Shown piece by piece: positions 35,061 through 46,169 of a DNA stretch of 64,000 nucleotides. Within the stretch, counting starts at the first letter, position 1; each line of letters begins with the position of its first letter. The position numbers were made by a program, and so were the translations under genes. The DNA is taken from contig OZ020487.1 of NCBI GenBank assembly GCA_963971405.1, positions 41,699,039-41,763,038 of the forward strand, written 5' to 3'. Under the pieces are notes generated by a model. It was given only the letters and a program-made list of their open reading frames with translations. It did no database searches and was not told where the DNA came from. Source of the DNA: Psococerastis gibbosa. Its lineage: Eukaryota > Arthropoda > Insecta > Psocodea > Psocidae.

Positions 35061-35335
35061 GCTCTCCTATTTATACGTTATTATAAGGACAGCTTTGGGA
35101 TGGTTGATATTTTCGATTTTGAGATTGCAACGGATTTACACGTTTTAAGGTCCCAGGAAGCAAAAAAATATCTATAATTCGATTTGAGGCCGACCTAATC
35201 GATAGAATTGGATGAAATTCGGCATGTAGGCAATAGACATGTACTGTAGGGTTGACAAAATTATTGCCCATGGGAATATTTTTGGATAACTTCAAATTCC
35301 CAAAATTTCATGGGGGGGGGGGGGAGCTTTAGGAC
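35061..35335 (+). mobile_element. 5' fragment of the TGCTTTCC family
   Basis: It keeps CTATTTATACGTTATTATAAGG, GAGATTGCAACGGATTTACA and GGTCCCAGGAA, and then a G-run near 35311. The 3' half is missing. Confidence 0.45.
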
Positions 35336-35339
35336 CCCA

Positions 35340-35650
35340 AGACTTTGATCCCCGGGAGAAAAAAATTGATAAATAGGCCCAAATTAGTGAGGTTTTGCGC
35401 ATTTCATACCTTGTAGAAAGGGGTGCCCGTATAGGTCTGAAATATTGGGGTTTTTGGCATTTCGAGTAATATATTTTTGTGGAAGTACTCGATCGATATG
35501 ATTATTTTTTTTTTTTCATGATGTTTATCATGTAAAATAAGCATACCAAGAAGTAATTTCCCTTTCGTTATTGTGGATACTATGTCTTTTGCCTCCATAA
35601 CGTCTTTGTCACCAGAAATCCTGGGGGGGGGGGCTACGGGTGCCCCTGCC
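35340..35650. repeat. G-run repeat shared with the element in intron 4
   Basis: AATTGATAAATAGGCCCAAA, GAAATATTGGGGTTTTT, AATAAGCATACCAAGAAG and CATAACGTCTTTGTCACCAG recur in order at 61050-61410. It ends in a G-run and a C-run. Confidence 0.5.
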
Positions 35651-36002
35651 CCCCCCCCCCCCCGGACCCCTTATTTACGATAATGTTCATGCACCAGAAA
35701 AAAAAAAACGGCTAAAATGTTATTTCTCAGGAACGGTTCGTTCGGACCATTTATTTATTTTCAATTTACATGTATGGGAGTTGATAATTTGGTTCGGATC
35801 GGATCCAGCCGATTTTCAAAATAAAACAAACATTATGTACGAGTATCGATTAAATTAGAACGTGATAAATTAACCTACAATAGATTTACCAAATTTGGGG
35901 GGGGGGGGAGTGGCAGCAGCTACTCCTCCTGTATCCATCCATGCCTCACACCCTTTCACCTACCTTTCATTCAAAATTTCCAAAATTGACCTTAATTTTC
36001 CA

Positions 36003-36240
36003 GTGAGTCATATTAATGAAACACACGTGCAAATCGCGGCGTTGCCTGGCAACCAGCTGGGGGCTGGTAATGATGGATGTGGCAGTGCAAACAGGGGTGG
36101 AACAATGGATCCGCCCTTCCAGCTCCAGAGGTGTCAGGTTCCAGCCTTTTGTTCGGCCGCTGCTGGAGGGAGCTTCTTTGCCGTTCTCTGTGTCATAGGT
36201 TAGGGTTATCGCTCTCGTCTCTGCTCATCGGCGTTATCGG
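36003..36240. promoter_or_regulatory. Motif-dense, GC-richer island in intron 1 (candidate enhancer or alternative exon)
   Basis: Within 60 bases by eye: TGAGTCA (AP-1 type, 36004-36010), TAAT, CACGTG (36024-36029), GTGCAAAT, a perfect RFX X-box palindrome GTTGCCTGGCAAC (36041-36053) and CAGCTG (36054-36059). Such clustering in repeat-poor DNA suggests a cis-regulatory module. However, TTAATTTTCCAG at 35992-36003 is a fair splice acceptor, and two frames stay open to about 36200, so an alternative exon is possible. Neither is shown. Confidence 0.35.
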
Positions 36241-36450
36241 AACTGTCTATTAACCCAAATTTTGATATAACGTAATTTTTAAAATGATGACATTTTCATA
36301 GCCTTGTTGTCAATTTGGTTTGTCACGGAAATTTTTATTTTTTATTTTGAACTTCACTACTACTCTTGTACCCTTCTCTACATGTAAGAGCGCAAGTAAA
36401 CGTGCATTGAAACATGAAGAAGTACATAACAATTGTAAGGCTGCCAGAGC

Positions 36451-36454
36451 TATA

Positions 36455-36486
<32 letters not shown>
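36451..36486. repeat. (AAAT)n microsatellite
   Basis: About eight AAAT units. Confidence 0.7.
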
Positions 36487-36983
36487 GACTTTAATATAGC
36501 TGAGACCACCCAAGCGGAGTTACACTCAACTAGGGGTCAGCACCAAAAACAGTACATTTGCAGTACAAGGCGCATAATTCAAAAAATTCCCTAAGACTAA
36601 AACAGTCACTCACACACACAAGCATGGGGCGGTTCGAATAATTCCTAGCCTATGTAATATTTGCAATTAGATACTCCTTGAGTCGAATCCTGAACACAGT
36701 TAGTTAAATCAATTTTCCCTGTCCTAAAATAAAATAATAAATAAAAAATCAAACATACAACAACCAATCTTACACATTAATAACAAATCTCACATACCGA
36801 ACAGTCTAAGTCTAATCCACCATTTCAAATAAGGATTAATTCCACCTTTTGACATTAAGCATTTGTACCAGTGGCCAAAACCGCTTACGGAAAAATACCA
36901 ATAATGTCCGAAAATAGGGTCGTTGGCAGACAAGGTTCAACTGGTCTACATCCATAAAAGACGTTCAAATATAATAGTATAGT

Positions 36984-37162
36984 CAAGGACGGATACAGGG
37001 GGGGGGGGGGGGTAGGGGGGGTAGCTGCCCCCCCCAAAATTTGGTAAATCTATTGTAAATTAAGTTATCACGCTCTAATTTAGTCGATCCTACATAAGTT
37101 TTTCCTATTTTGACCCTCAGCTACCCCCCCCCCCAAAAAAAAATGGGCTGGATCCGTCCCTG
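36984..37162. mobile_element. 179-bp hAT-like G-run MITE
   Basis: The ends CAAGGACGGATACAGG and CTGGATCCGTCCCTG are inverted with few mismatches. The flanks AGTATAGT (36976-36983) and AATATAGT (37163-37170) match at 7 of 8. A ~16-base G-run sits at the left and a C-run at the right. Confidence 0.6.
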
Positions 37163-37650
37163 AATATAGTCCAACTCAACTGTATTTTATTCCATGTGTA
37201 TACTATAATATACCATATAATGTAATATAAACCGTCGGCTGTATTTCTTACTTAATTCCAAAGCAGTTCCAAAAAATTCCCATGCTACAAAAGGGTTAAA
37301 AATGTAAATTACACGTTTCCCACAATAATTAACCCGTGCGAATTTTTCTCATTGAAAAACTGTAAAAGTTTGGAATTTATAAAACTGGTTTGAATGTGAA
37401 ACCCTCGGTAGGTAATTTCATAACCCTTTCGTTTTACGAAAAAAAAGAACCAAATAAATTTGATTGATTCATGTGAGTCGCTAAAGAAAGAAAACTATAT
37501 AGAATAACTCACAAAAAGGGGTCCCAATAACTTCGAACAATCATTTATTTTTCGTTATATTCTTATACCTGTCCTATACTTCGATTCTTTGGGCGTTGGC
37601 TAGTATGTAAGTACTATACTTTTTTTTCCTATCTAAATCTAGAAATATTA

Positions 37651-38627
37651 GGGGTCTTCACAGTGTTCGTGTGATGGAGTTATACCTAGTTATGTGTGTT
37701 ATATCAAGCTAAGTTAACACACCGATAACCCGATAACCAGCTTACCAGCGAGCTATCCTAAACCCACTTCCAAGTTGGTTAACGTGTTCTTTACCTTGCT
37801 ATAGCTCAGGTTTGACGGGTTTGACCGCCGCCATATTTGTTTTTGTCGATTAATTTGAAACGCGCATTTAAAATTTTGTATAGTATTTAAATTTATTTGT
37901 ATAATCTATTATCACAAGCAATTACCGTAAAAATACTTAAAATTGTAATAACCAAAATGAACAAAAAATATAAACAAATGTGGCTCTAGAATAGAGTTCT
38001 GCCACTTTCTTTTAACCCGTGCCACGAACGTCTGACTACTACCACGTTGTTTACTCTGTCGATATAGCATGATAACTCACTCCCGAGTAGTGATGAGCAA
38101 AACAAGACCAAGACCAAGACTCGAACAGTCTTGGTCTTGGTCTTGCTTGTTCAGTCTTGGTCTTGGTCTAGCTCAAATCTCTCTGGTCTCGGTCTTGGTC
38201 TTGGTCTTACTTACCTCGTCTTGGTCTTGGTCTTGCTTACCTCGTCTTGGTCTTGGTCTTAGGCTTGGTCTTGCCATAATTTCTTAACGAACATCTTTCA
38301 AAACATTTTGTAAACATTTTATTTTTATTCAACAAACATTCTTAAACCTAAATTTACTATCTTTGAATTAAATAAAGTTCATTAATACATTATTTCTTAT
38401 GCGTATTTAGTCTTGGTCTTGCATAGTCGGCCTTGGTATTAGTCTTGTTCTTATTCATACTGTCTTGGTTTTGGTCTCGGTCTTGGTTTTGCTTTTTCAC
38501 AAGACCAAGACCAAGACAGCAAGACCAAGACCAATTTTGCACATCACTACTCCCGAGGTCCACTCACGATTGTGTGCTAACTTGAATAGCACATCTAAAT
38601 CGATAACACCAACACTGTGAAGACCCC
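37651..38627. mobile_element. TA-type MITE (GGGGTCTTCACAGTG), copy 2, interrupted by a hAT-like insert
   Basis: The outer element has the same ends and body as 28344-28858. Removing the insert 38088-38549 and one target duplication leaves about 507 bp, matching the family length. Confidence 0.7.
38088..38549. mobile_element. 462-bp hAT-like element carrying GGTCTT hexamer arrays
   Basis: The ends TAGTGATGAGCAAAAC and TTTTGCACATCACTA are inverted, and the 8-bp flanks CTCCCGAG (38080-38087 and 38550-38557) are identical. The host element confirms the duplication because its other copies have a single CTCCCGAG. Both subterminal regions are arrays of GGTCTT (AAGACC on the other strand), oppositely oriented at the very ends, so the ends can pair. 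No transposase. Confidence 0.8.
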
Positions 38628-38836
38628 AATTATTGAAAAATGAAATGCCGTGGCCCGACAATTAAAAAGGCGCTGAGCGCTGGTAGAGAATTCTCTTCTC
38701 CGGCACAAAAGTCAGTTTTATATGAATTGTTACAGAACCAACTACCTAAAAGAACTTGGGTCTCAACAGAATGCTAACCATCAGGTGTAATATTCTTAAC
38801 CAGAAGTTTATAATATAGAATAATTCTGATATATTA

Positions 38837-39350
38837 GGGGTTTTCACAGTCTTCGTGTTATCGAGTTATACCTAGTTAAGTGTGTTATATCAAGCTAAGT
38901 TAACACACCGATAACCCGATAACCAGCTAACCAGCGTGCTATCCTAAACGCACTTCCAAGTTGGTTAAGTGTGTTATTTACCTTGCGCTGCGATCGATAG
39001 CTCAGGTTTGACCGCCGCCATATTTGTTTTTGTCGATTGAATTGAAACAAGTGTTTAAAATTTTGTAGTATTTAAATTTATTTGCATAATCTATTATCTC
39101 AAGTAATTACCGTAAATACTTAAAATTATAATAACCAAAATGAACAAAAAATATAAACAAATGTGGCACTAGAATAGAGTTCTGCCACTTTCTTTAAACC
39201 CGTGCCACGAACGTCTGACTACTACCACGTTGTTTACCCTGTTATATGTTTTCGATATAGCATGATAACTCACTCCCGAGGTCCACTCGCGATTGTGTGT
39301 TAACTTGGATAGCACATCTAACTCGATAACACCAACACTGTGAAGACCCC
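38837..39350. mobile_element. TA-type MITE, copy 3 (514 bp)
   Basis: Full copy with TA on both sides, in the same orientation as copy 2 and about 210 bp after it. The interior CGTGCCACGAACGTCTGACT and CACTCCCGAGGTCCACTCG show the empty version of the hAT target site. Confidence 0.75.
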
Positions 39351-39672
39351 TACACTATGAATCAGTAAATAGCATTAGGAGGAAAGCCTTACAACATGCG
39401 TTATGATACCATATCATTGAATGAATATACACAAGACACTAGTGTTACACTTATGTAGCCTACCGTACATTCAATGACCATATTATGCACCATTATTATT
39501 CCAATTGTAGCAACTTTGTCAAAATTGGAGTGTTTCTGTTTATTATAATATTTATTTATTTATTCGTCACCTGGTTGTTGTGGTCCGCAACATGTGTGGC
39601 AGCCGCGCTTTCCGTATCGGTGGAGTTACGGTACTCATTACGATTGGTTGGACTCAAACCAGGAGGAATTTA

Positions 39673-40545
39673 TTGCTTTCCAATTTATACGTAGTATAAG
39701 GAAAGCTTTGTGACGGTCGAAATTTTCGATTCCGAGATTTCAACGGATTCACACGTTTTGAGGAACCAGGAACCCACAAAAGTGGTTTTTACGAAATGTC
39801 TGTCTGTAGCTCTGTCTGTCTGTCGCTCTGTCTGTCTGTCTGTTCATCGATTTGTGGGCAAACTACTCGGTCGATTTTGATGAAATTTAGCATGTAGGTT
39901 GACAAAAATCATACCTCGAAGCATTTTGTATTTATTTTGGGCTAACTCAATTTGGGGGGGGGGGGGGTTTATAATCAAAAAAATCCAAAAAATTATTTCT
40001 CAAAAACGGCTGCAACGATTTCTTTTAAATTCACATATATTCTATTCGTTATTAATGTTGATAAAATGCGGGGGGTCGCTTGCCCCTTGATAGTTTGCTT
40101 CTGGGAGTAAAAAAATAAAAATAACTCAATTTTCATGAGAAATGACTAAAAAATATTTTTTCTGCGAAACCTTTCCATCGATGATTTCTACCTTCTGGCA
40201 TGTTTTAGGTGTTAAATTGAGTAACGAAACCGGACAGGTTGCTTTCCCCAAAAACTATTTGGTTTTGTGCAAAAAATTATTTTTTTGAAAAATGATAGAT
40301 AATTCGCGCTCAAATGCATTGCGTGTCGTGCCATTATTGCTGTGTGGTAATGTGTTGGTCTGACCTGTCTAGAATTTATCTCCCCTCCAGTGACGTTAGG
40401 TGGACAACCCCCCCCCCCCCCCCCCGCCCTGAGATATCGGAAATTTAACGATAGGAAAATTATTTACCATGAAACTACTAATTTTCTCTATCTACTAATG
40501 TTGATAAATTGGAAAGTATGATCGAGTAAACTCGGACCGGTTCTT
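39673..40545 (+). mobile_element. TGCTTTCC-family element, copy D
   Basis: Full length. The start TGCTTTCCAATTTATACGTA and the end ACTCGGACCGGTTCTTTC are intact; it has a 14-base G-run near 39955 and a 17-base C-run near 40409. Confidence 0.72.
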
Positions 40546-40549
40546 TCTT

Positions 40550-42055
40550 TCATGTCGAGTCTCTAGCCTTGAACTTCTGCTTAATGGCCTACCGGTAGTC
40601 CTCGACTGGACCATCGGATATATATTATTCTTGTAAATTAATTGTACTGTACGTGACCTAAACTACTGCTTCCACCCTCGGAACATTAAAAGAAAAATTA
40701 TCCTATCCATCCACACATCCCAGGTCTTATCTTCACGGTCAATAATAATGGTATCATCAGTAATGTCATTGCTATTCAGTAATGATACAGCTTTGATCAG
40801 AACATCCGGATCCATGTCATTATTTTTCGTCATTCCAACTTCGTCCACCTTATACGATCATTATTACTGTCATCTTGATAGGGTACTGTCATTATATTAC
40901 TGATCGTGTAGGGCGTAGGGGCCGCATTAGTTTTATAATGTTTTTCAGTTACATATGTAATAGCATACATTTGTCTTTAATATCTGAAGAGGGTGAACAA
41001 ATGTTCAAAAAAATTAGAAATTTGAATTAGGATACAGTATAGGTTAAATTAAGTAAAGGTTTTGGCTATATGGGCTCATCGCTCATCGCCGTCAATGATG
41101 GATGTACTGTCGGAAGTTTATGTATTTTTTCTTAATTGTATTTGTCAAATTTCTGGTCAATACACAATTATTATAATTATTATTTAATTATTATTTATAC
41201 AACATTTATTATGTATAATGAATAATTGTAAGAGTGGGCCAAAATGTCCAAAATGAAAAAATAATCCAGTTCTGGCTGTAGAGCATAGCCGTGCTCATCG
41301 GACCGGACCCCCCCCCCCCGAAATAAATTTTTGTATGTGAGCCTGCATGGTTTGAAGAATTTATCCATTAATTCATTAATAAATTACGTAAAATTTCTTT
41401 TGGAGCCCCCCCCCCAAAAAAAAAAAAAAATCAAAACCTGGGTACGGCATTGCTTTACAGTGTACACTAACGTATTTATAAACCTAATCCACAATAATAT
41501 ATTCAATAGAAGTCGATCACCCTATATGATAGTATTCGCGCAAATCTAGAAATGATGTGCGGCCTATAAATGCCGCCCTATTCCCTTTGAAATGAGCAGA
41601 TGCAATGTACATCCCTTGTTATGGGCACAATCAACTGGAAGATCAACAATTTGTTTAAAGAATTTGATGGAATAAGGTTTGGGTGCCAGGTATGGGGGAC
41701 AACGGATTACACCGCCTGTCTGAGAAAACAAATTTTCAGGTCCATGGGTCAACCTTTGAGTTCAACCTATGATTTCTGCTTCATTAGCTCTTTTAACATG
41801 TCTCCCTGAATTTTCCCCCAAGCATAACATTGCTCTCAAATTGTATAATCCACTGTTCTTATCTTTTTTGTTTTCGACAAATAAATTAGGTCCCCGGTTT
41901 CTCCCTAACTTGTTTTTAGTTATACTGCTATATATTGTACTATTACCACTATTTACCAGTTAATTTATTTTGTATTGGAATCATTTCAACGTTTTCTTGG
42001 GGGAGGGGGCAATGTGTTTCTTGGAGAAAGTGCTAGACTTAATCGTTAATGATTT
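40550..42055. other. Mostly unassigned sequence with one small MITE
   Basis: The hAT-like sister of 12930-13093 lies at 41285-41450. Short frames at 40663-40848 (minus) and 41600-41809 have no recognisable family, and I do not call them genes. Confidence 0.3.
41285..41450. mobile_element. hAT-like MITE, diverged copy of 12930-13093
   Basis: CATAGCCGTGCTCATCGG and CCTGGGTACGGCATTG are degenerate inverted ends. The body GCATGGTTTGAAGAATTTAT and CCATTAATTCATTAATAAAT is shared. The target duplication is no longer clear. Confidence 0.55.
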
Positions 42056-42059
42056 TGCG

Positions 42060-42205
42060 GGCCATACTACGGCGATTAGTATTACCTTATTCTAGGGGTT
42101 AGAACTGTAAACAAAACAATTTTGAATAACATTTTCCCTTATAAAATTATCTTGTTTACATGTTTAATCTCAGGGTAAGATTAAAATTAATCGTCATAGT
42201 AGGGA
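42060..42205. mobile_element. MITE remnant (TGTAAACAA..TTGTTTACA type)
   Basis: CATACTACGGCGATTAGTAT faces AATTAATCGTCATAGTAG. The inner arms CTGTAAACAAAACAATTTTG and CTTGTTTACATGTTTAATCT are inverted. Confidence 0.5.
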
Positions 42206-42479
42206 AATTCAGTTTTTTCAGCTAAATTTAATTTTCAACGCGTCTGATTATTTTATTATTTTTCAACTTGCTAGGCTTGGTTATATATGCTAAAAAGACT
42301 ATGGACTTTGAGGAGGCAATTTTCAATAGTTTTTTTTTAATTTTTATTTAATTTAAATAAGTGAAACAATATAATTAAAATAATTTCACCTTAGACATGT
42401 GTCTCTCGGAAAATTGTGGGAAAAAACAAAGCTTGACCAAAACAATTGAATGACACAAACCGAAAAGTGGAGTGTTAAC

Positions 42480-43300
42480 ATTTTACAACTCAGTCAGCGT
42501 TTTAGTCGCTAAAAGACTGACCCAGAAGAACAAGTGATACCCGTGACAGTCTAATTATTAGTATAATGAAGTTAAACAATTCTGACTAATTTTTATTGTT
42601 ATGAAGACAATAATACACCAAACTTGCACGCAAACCAATCAATTTACGGACCTGTGAACATGTCTTTTTCAATTATCCCTCCCCTGCACGAATAACAATG
42701 GCCTATCCTCAACTCAAACTCAACTTCAATTTAATTCTTCTTCCTCTTCACTCCCCCCGACATTCAGGGCAAGAACGGTATATACTACTAGCTTATTTTC
42801 TCATCTATATTTCCTTTCTAGCCTGAGCTGGCGCCCGAAGCTGATCAAAGCTTATAACAAGAATTGTATCCTGTTGTTGATGTGATTTTATTAAGAGTCT
42901 GTTATATGCAGACAATGGATGCCTTTATGTGAATTATGGCTTGTTGTTGTTGTCTACTGAGCTAGAAACCAAGTTCTACATCTTCCTTTTTCACTGTAAT
43001 GATTTTAAAAATTAGTCTTGAATTTTTCGTTCTTCTTAAGACATAGGCAGCCCAAAATCCGTAATCGACTCAGTTATCTGGCAAGACCTCATAACTGACA
43101 TGGTAATCGAAAATGAGTTTATACCTACGTGAAAGTTGTTCATAATTTTAAAAGCCACATTTGCATAGTGGAAACACAATAATATCTTCTCAGAGAGAAA
43201 GCAAGAAAAACAATTTCTTGTAACTGAATTGGCGCGCAGTTGACAATTAGTTTCGCTCTCCTGTAAAGTTAGTAAAATGTCAGTTACGAGGTCTTATCAG
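42480..43300. other. Repeat-poor stretch of intron 1
   Basis: Complex sequence with two ACAATGG (SOX-like) motifs and a GATCAAAG (TCF/LEF core) around 42690-42920. No exon could be supported. Confidence 0.25.
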
Positions 43301-44107
43301 ACAGGCGACACGTTTTTTTTTTGTTTTTTTTTAAAGAAAGAAAGAAAATTGTTTTTATTTTCCATATCGATTACCCTAATTAAACCACTTGTACTAAATT
43401 GATGCCATGTATACTATACTATATGTAGTACGAGTATAGTCTATATATAGGACAGCAATAAAATAGGCTACTGATTTAAGGTGAACGCAGACCTTTCCAA
43501 AATCGTTTTTTGCTTCAAAATTTGGAATCATTCGAACAATAGTGTGAGGTTACAACCCGGTTCAATACAAGGACGTTAAATTCAATAAAAAAAATAATTT
43601 TCTGATATCCAGAAATATCAAGTTTCGGGTACAACGTCATGAATGAAGCATGTAAGGGGATTGGAGGCCGTTTTTATGTGGATGCCTTTATTCCCAATTT
43701 CAAATTATCCAGCTTTTGATTCATGCCCAAAAACTGGATTTTGAAAAGTAAAGAACGAGTTAGTATCGGCCGGTGCTTTGTGAAAGGCTGGTTCAGTTGC
43801 TTACCGTACTTATTTGGGCTCATTGGCGTCACATATACAATACATACAGGTAGCCTCACAGGTATGCTAAGTGTTTCTATTATTTCGCAATTGTTTACTA
43901 TACCGGGTGTAACACACCACCCATTCACCGTTTTAATTTAAGTTATGACTTGGAATATGGACATGGGGTAAGAATTGAATTATTAAGTAGGGCGAGGTTG
44001 TATATAGGTACATTATATCGTTGGATTAAATTGAGGTACGGCAGGGGGGGGGGGGTTTCCGGAGAAGTCATAGGCTCCATCTCGGATTTTTAAATGTAAG
44101 CATCGAC

Positions 44108-44250
44108 TTTGATGGCCAGGTGGTAACGTGCTTGCACTTGTGCGGAGACGTGTCGTAGCTCAACACAGGTAATAACCTATAGCGAGGCGACTGAAGAGGT
44201 CAATCGGATACATTCATTAAATTGTTTGTATGCGATTAACCTTGTATATA
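44108..44250 (+). repeat. SINE-3 copy
   Basis: TTTGATGGCCAGGTGGTAAC, CGGAGACGTGTCGTAGCTCA, GAAGAGGTCAATCGGATACA and GCGATTAACCT align with the family; part of the B-box region is deleted. Confidence 0.5.
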
Positions 44251-44928
44251 AAAAAAAGCATGGGTTGAGTTGCACCTCAAATGAAAGCCATTTTGAAGCC
44301 CTTCATTAGCCATACTAATATTGATTGAACCTGCGCTGTGCCTTAAGGTACAAGAGCCTTTGGATAATGTTTTTAATTTTGAACAAACCTCAATAAAGGA
44401 ACAATGGGGTCTTCACTATGCCGTTAAGTAATCCATTAAGGCCATTCATTTGATATAGGAACTTAGAATCTGAATTTAATGTGCAGCTAAACCTGCCATT
44501 TTTACTATATTTTATTCTCTTTCAAATGTTTGCACCGGTCAGTGTATGTATACGGTGTTATTTTCTTATTTGGTTCTTGATGGTAGTTATATTGATATGG
44601 AATGTGGATGAAGGGCCTGAAATATAGAGGTTTACAGTAAGGGCATAGTAAAGACCTTATTTCTATTGTTTAACCATGGAGCTATTAAAACTATGGAGCC
44701 ACCATGTCGTATTTCGGCTGTGCTGGAGGACTGAGGCCACGACCACGCCCCCTCATAGGTGCATTTTGGCGGGAAATTCAAATTTAATAGTTTTATTAAA
44801 TGTTTTCTTTATTGTTTTCTTTGTTGTTTCATATATTATTATATTTATTGTTTACATTTATTACATATATTGTTTAAAATTTAAATTAAAAGTACTGCAA
44901 GTTCTGCATTTAAAAAAAATTATTATTA

Positions 44929-44996
44929 TAGTCCACGCAAAATGAGAAAAGTATAGACTTGGAATGTTTTGATCCTGTCCAACACTGTAAAAATAA
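44929..44996. mobile_element. Half copy of the TAGTCCACGC MITE
   Basis: Only one arm is present (TAGTCCACGCAAAATGAGAA to AACACTGTAAAAATAA), next to TA. Confidence 0.5.
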
Positions 44997-45639
44997 TCTT
45001 TAAATAATTTAATAAAAAATAAAATGTTACCACAGTATCAAATGGCAAAAGGGTCAATCTGCTCCTATACTACGGAAATAGCCGAGAAGTGTCGAGTGGC
45101 TTCAATCCGAATGTTAACGATGAGTCTACAGTTTTACTATGTCTATGTGTTTAACACGTTGGCTGCGAGTTTGAAAATGGTGCAGTCTGAATCGCATATA
45201 GTGGCATCCATTTGAGGATGACAGTGAATTTGTCAGAAAGCAAGGTGGCATCCTTATATGGATGCCAAGCAAACTTCTGTTTAGTTAGAGCATTGGCATT
45301 CAAATATGTTTGCCACGCAAGTGTTTAGCTTAAGGGTATAAGCATGAGTCGATCCTGACGAAAAAAAAGTTATTTTTGGTTCAAGCAGGACTTAAAAAAC
45401 AACGAAGTTATCGAAAAATGAAATTTGTGACTTGTAACCAACTACAAAACACAATTTCGGTTATCCGATGTTGCCAATATTGCAGCGCCGATTCAAAGGA
45501 ATTTTATTGTCATTCATTATAGGATGACAGCGCAGCCAACGTGTTAAGGGAGGGGGAGGGGGCGTCCGGTCTGGTTCCAACATTATTTGCCCTCCCAAAA
45601 TAAAATGAGATGAAAGGTGAGAGCCCACATTGCCCTTTT

Positions 45640-46160
45640 CACTTATTCACTGATTAGCAAATACCCTGGAGGGCAATGACTTCCAGCAGGGTCTGTCCGG
45701 GGGTAGTAGTCCCCCAGTCACACTAGTCGAGTTCTATTGCTTTTTGCGAATCTCGCTATGGCAGCAGGATGGACTACTGGAGCCCAACCGTCAGTAGGAA
45801 CAGTGCACCCTCGATGTTCAAGTCTGGGGCGCTAGATCACATGTCACTCAGCGAGATTGTGCCTACCAATTTCGGCCTCCAACGCACAATATCGGCATAG
45901 ATTTTCCACTTGCACACCAATCCGGGTGAGGTGATGCCTGATATTCCCGTGACCAGTGAGTAGGGATGACACTGGTCCTGGAGGGCAGTGACTTCCAGTG
46001 TGTATCCGGGGGTATAGGCTACATCTGCCCTTTAGTCGGTAGCTGATTGCTTTTGGTTTTGGGGGTGCGCGGCGCCGCAGAGGGCGGTCCTTGTTTACCC
46101 TGGTAATGGATTTCGAGTGCTTTGCAAACACTACCAGCTGGACTCCCCCTACCGATTGCC
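45640..46160 (-). pseudogene. LINE 3' region with RNase H / Cys-rich tail remnants
   Basis: Minus-strand frame 46131-45844 includes SLLTGHGNIRHHLTRIGVQ and NLCRYCALEAE, the LLTGH...HL.R.G....CR.C tail found after the RNase H domain of jockey/I-type LINEs. A related GGAGGGCAATGACTTCCAG segment occurs twice (45669 and 45981), so the region holds two partial copies. No RT is left. Confidence 0.55.
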
Positions 46161-46169
46161 CTTCTCAAA

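Noticed and set aside
36016-36203. A definite alternative exon of eya
   Set aside because: The downstream donor (ATAG|GTTAGG) is weak and no Eya-like peptide is visible, so it is kept only as a candidate regulatory island.
38069-38287. Frame rich in Leu/Gly/Ser/Trp
   Set aside because: It is only the translation of the GGTCTT hexamer array in the hAT-like insert.
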